A DNA stretch of 64,000 nt. Source: Mactromeris polynyma (Eukaryota > Mollusca > Bivalvia > Venerida > Mactridae). Shown piece after piece: positions 61,201 to 64,000 of the stretch. A model generated the notes under the pieces. It did not search any database. It saw only the letters and a list, made by a program, of their open reading frames with translations, and was not told the origin of the DNA. Position 1 is the stretch's first letter; the number at the start of each line of letters is the position of its first letter. The translations under genes were made by a program, and so were the position numbers. The DNA is taken from contig JASFXZ010000055.1 of assembly GCA_032209605.1 (NCBI GenBank), positions 1,364,001 through 1,428,000 on the forward strand. The letters run 5' to 3'.

Positions 61201-63952
61201 TTGCTGTGATTTTTGAAATGCTAAGTTACACAGATAGCAGACAAGCAATAATGTACTTATAAAATACATAACAGTAATGCACTTGTAAGAGGCATTTTAA
61301 CTTTATTATAAGGAACTGGTGCATATATGAATTTAATGTTTAACTGAGTTTGTTTATTGTGTGCATGATGGATACTTGTTTAATGTTCATGGTTGTTTTA
61401 GTTAAAGCTTCTTGTCAAATATATATCAACCAATCCCAGTCCTTGAAATTTGACTTCTATTTAGACTATCCATAATGACAAGGAATCAATTCTCATTCAT
61501 TTTGTAACGACATTGCCTATCTTAACGATCAAGCATCTATATGTATGTTAACAGTACATCACTGATATATTTTACAGTACTCTAACATGTATGCAACTAC
61601 CGATGCAATACGACACCTAGCTGGTGATCCTGTTTTACAAGAAGATTGTTTGAAATCCATAGCATCTAAAGGTAAGCTCTATAAAATTCTTGTGTATTTG
61701 TTTCCCAACATTTCTGCAATTTCAGAAAAATACCTTGAATGTATGTGTATGAATATACGTAGAATCATGTATGTGATGCGTTTTTCCTACACTGGTATCT
61801 ATAAGACATCTGACCTGGGAAACACAATCCAACATCATCTAAATGTTTATGTGCCTCGTATTCCTACATACATTCACTTCGGCAGCCATGTAGGAACTAC
61901 TTTCCCCCTAATTACCGCCAAGGTCTATTTTTAAAAAAATAGCCAAGGTAATATGATCATGGCTTTATTATAAGCATGTTTTCATAACAGTTTTATGTTT
62001 TAAATCTTGTGTTCGCTCTGTTCAATAACAGAATTTCAGTTGGTATAAAATGCTTTGTTTGTCCTTGGAACTTACGGACATTATTATACATGTATTTTAC
62101 TGCTGTATTTTCTTTATTAGTCCCCTACTGCTTGCATTGACCTGACTTTGCATGGCTTTGCAATACATCCCTCATTTGTTTTCATATGTTTTCAGCTCGA
62201 GTAAAGCCAAACTTCAGAGATGTGTTTATGTTATATGCCAGTCTAACGCCAGGTCTTACAGTGAAAGATTTATGTATGAGATTCAATCCACATTCCTTAA
62301 ATGTTGATGAAAAGTGAGTCAGTTTGCTATAGATTTGTTTCTGTATACTATACATCAGCATCATCTATTTTGTTAGATCATCTTACCCTTGTTTGTTAAT
62401 TCATATTAGTGGTGTAAAGAATACTTTAGATACAGAAACACTTACCTGTTTGAAAGATATGTTAGCATTCAAAATCCTTGTAAATATTATTAACAAGGTA
62501 CTTTAGTATTGCTTTGAATAAATAATAATAACATAATTATTTTCCCATTTCATGAAACAAATGGATGAATGCCTTGAAATGGTAATATATTTAGTGACTT
62601 CTGATGTATTTGTGTAAATATGTGTTAATGACAATGAGCTGTAATTGCTCAAGTCAACAATAAACTTTATGTTCTGCTCTGTTTTTCTCTGTCCTTTTGA
62701 ATTATTGGACACATTCCACTTACCATGTCAATCATATCTTTGTATCAATTCTTACTAGTAAATGCTATTTTAACCTCAATGTATGTCATAAACTTTGTCC
62801 ATTGGTATAACTATATTTTATTACTTGAATTTCAGGAAATTAGTTCAGTTTGGATTAAAAAGTAAAATTATTAGACGCTTGCATGGATATCCAATCAGAT
62901 TACCTCAGACAGAGGATAAGTGTAACCCTCAAAGTTTGAAGAAGATTTCTAAATGGCTGAATGGAAACCACTGTATGGATGAAATAAGCTGTAAATCAGG
63001 TAAAATGCCCTAACATTAATATACACAAATTTTCTAAACGACCAAGTAATACAATACAAATTAAAGAAAACGGTTGTACATGCCGTCTTGAAATTTGGCA
63101 TTCTAGTATTATACATAGTACTCTATCGCCTTTCACAAACAAATTACCTAGTTATCATCGCGAGGCGTGACGGTGAGTACGATTTTCAACTTTTGGCTTG
63201 AGGATCACGTGTACTATGTAGTAAGCGGTGATTTTCATTTCACTGCAATTAACGTTGTATGTCATACATGAAAAACAGAAAGATGCCGACAAAGACCACT
63301 GAAGAAAGTGCCAGGGCTGTCGGTATGATTGATGCTGGTACTCCGAGTCGACAGATATGACTAACTTTATAAATTAATTAATCAATTCAAATATGATTTG
63401 GAAAATAAGTATTAAGATATATAATTTTTGTATTATTGACCACTTTTTATTAATATTTCTGGTTGCCCTTCTGTTCAATAGGCGCAAATATGTACATTTG
63501 TTTCTGTCCTTATATTTCGACGAAGTACCTAGTGGACGTTTAGAAATTTAGTTCAGTGTGTATATATATATATATATATGAAGTACTTATGATATTGTTC
63601 CTTCAAAGTTCTGACTGTAATTTAACCTGCTTTCACACGACAATATTGATCAGATTAAGATTTTGTATGATATTTTATTAACATAATTGTTTTATGCCAA
63701 GTTCGTTATTTAGTCAGCCCTAGTATGTGTCATGAAAATTTGGCATTTTATGTGAACTTGTGACATATCCCTTTCAGACGTCTCTCCCTTTATCACTTCT
63801 AGAGTTCTCTCCCTTTACCCCTTCTATAGTATGTGTATATATTATACAAGGTACATGTGTTTTATAATATTTATTTGATTTCAGGATTAAATTTTAAAGA
63901 ACTAGATGAGCTAATTGAAAATGATCCTAGTATTGTCATGTGCTGGAAATAA
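55272..63952 (+). CDS. NPRL2: NPRL2, GATOR1 complex subunit (nitrogen permease regulator 2-like), complete
   Basis: Eleven exons: 55272-55343, 57082-57173, 57855-58023, 58365-58473, 59429-59565, 60345-60442, 61025-61061, 61578-61671, 62196-62313, 62836-62999, 63885-63952. They sum to 1,158 bases, 385 residues plus TAA, close to the 380 of human NPRL2. With DEPDC5 and NPRL3 the protein forms GATOR1, the GTPase-activating complex for RagA/B at the lysosome that switches mTORC1 off when amino acids are scarce. Conserved blocks include [10 protein letters not shown] (residues 7-16), [11 protein letters not shown] with Arg76, equivalent to the human arginine finger Arg78, WDLTTQQ (187-193), [10 protein letters not shown], and the C-terminal CWK. 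The N-terminal half is the longin-type domain; the C-terminal half is helical and winged-helix-like. The start is fixed by homology and has G at -3. Intron 5 has a GC donor (GCAAGA at 59566); all others are GT-AG. Confidence 0.97.
55344..57081 (+). other. NPRL2 intron 1, 1.7 kb
   Basis: Donor GTTTCT, acceptor TGTTTCAG. It holds the inverted-repeat element at 56519-56850; otherwise AT-rich with nothing recognisable. Confidence 0.8.
56519..56850. mobile_element. MITE-like element in NPRL2 intron 1, 332 bp
   Basis: Long terminal inverted repeats of about 60 bp. The left arm has CTACAATATTTACCTCCCTT; the right arm, read on the minus strand, has the same 20 bases, flanked on each side by further matches (CATAGTTC outside, TTGGCC/TCGGCC inside). 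GAATAC flanks both ends (56514-56519 and 56850-56855), a candidate 6-bp target duplication. No transposase. The superfamily is not assigned. Confidence 0.75.
58573..58760 (+). mobile_element. Degraded SINE-like element in NPRL2 intron 4
   Basis: An A-box-like ATGGTATAGAGCC is followed 30 bases later by a B-box-like GAGTTCAAATACC, then GGTTCAAGTATGGGTTAGTT and a tail ending ATTGTAATAAAC. The boxes are diverged, so this is a weak call. Confidence 0.42.
59033..59252 (+). repeat. Dispersed repeat, copy 2, in NPRL2 intron 4
   Basis: Partner of 37574-37759, same orientation, sharing GCAAATGTA, AAGTAAATACCTTGAAAAC, AAAGTAGACATTT, AGTTACTAAA and ATGTACATTACATTTTATCTG in order. The open frame 59097-59291 lies in it and is not a gene. 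Confidence 0.6.
63557..63580. repeat. TA dinucleotide microsatellite in NPRL2 intron 10
   Basis: A short run of GTGTG followed by about ten TA repeats. It is likely polymorphic. Confidence 0.85.
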
Positions 63953-64000
63953 GACGGAAGCATCCATCCAAACGTGCTTCAAGTGACATTGAAAATATTC

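Overview
The window reads as invertebrate nuclear DNA, most likely from a bivalve mollusc. It is AT-rich, its genes are split by GT-AG introns (with two GC-AG introns), and it carries tRNA-derived SINEs whose tails end in motifs I associate with bivalve SINEs (GTTAGGTCAACTG, then ACGGCGTA). It also holds small inverted-repeat transposons. There are no bacterial operons, rRNA genes or CRISPR arrays. Species was not determined.

Layout. (1) 620-34280, plus strand: the 3' end of a membrane-protein gene, with two juxtamembrane ectodomain exons, a transmembrane exon and a short cytoplasmic tail ending in an NPxY-bearing exon. Its last intron (2506-34099) is filled by about 30.9 kb of a 49-bp tandem repeat, roughly 630 units, with several nested internal duplications; the largest is an 11-kb block present twice at an offset of 12,001 bp. 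(2) 34281-37350: 3' UTR and intergenic sequence with a mariner-type MITE. (3) 38931-49876, minus strand: a convergent paralogue of the first gene. I reconstructed twelve exons with matching phases, encoding about 1,184 residues: a novel N-terminal region, about 20 EGF-like modules, the same juxtamembrane region, a transmembrane helix and an NPVY tail. Its 5' end was not found. (4) 52326-54202, minus strand: three more exons that repeat, with the same phases, the three exons just before the EGF block of gene 2. They are either a duplicated alternative cassette or a gene remnant. (5) 55272-63952, plus strand: a complete 11-exon NPRL2 gene, the GATOR1 subunit that restrains mTORC1, encoding 385 residues.

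The two EGF/NPxY genes look like one family arranged tail to tail, probably cell-surface receptors or adhesion proteins; NPRL2 is an unrelated neighbour. All short open frames inside the satellite are artefacts of the repeat. Exon calls rest on reading-frame continuity, splice motifs and paralogue comparison, not on transcripts.
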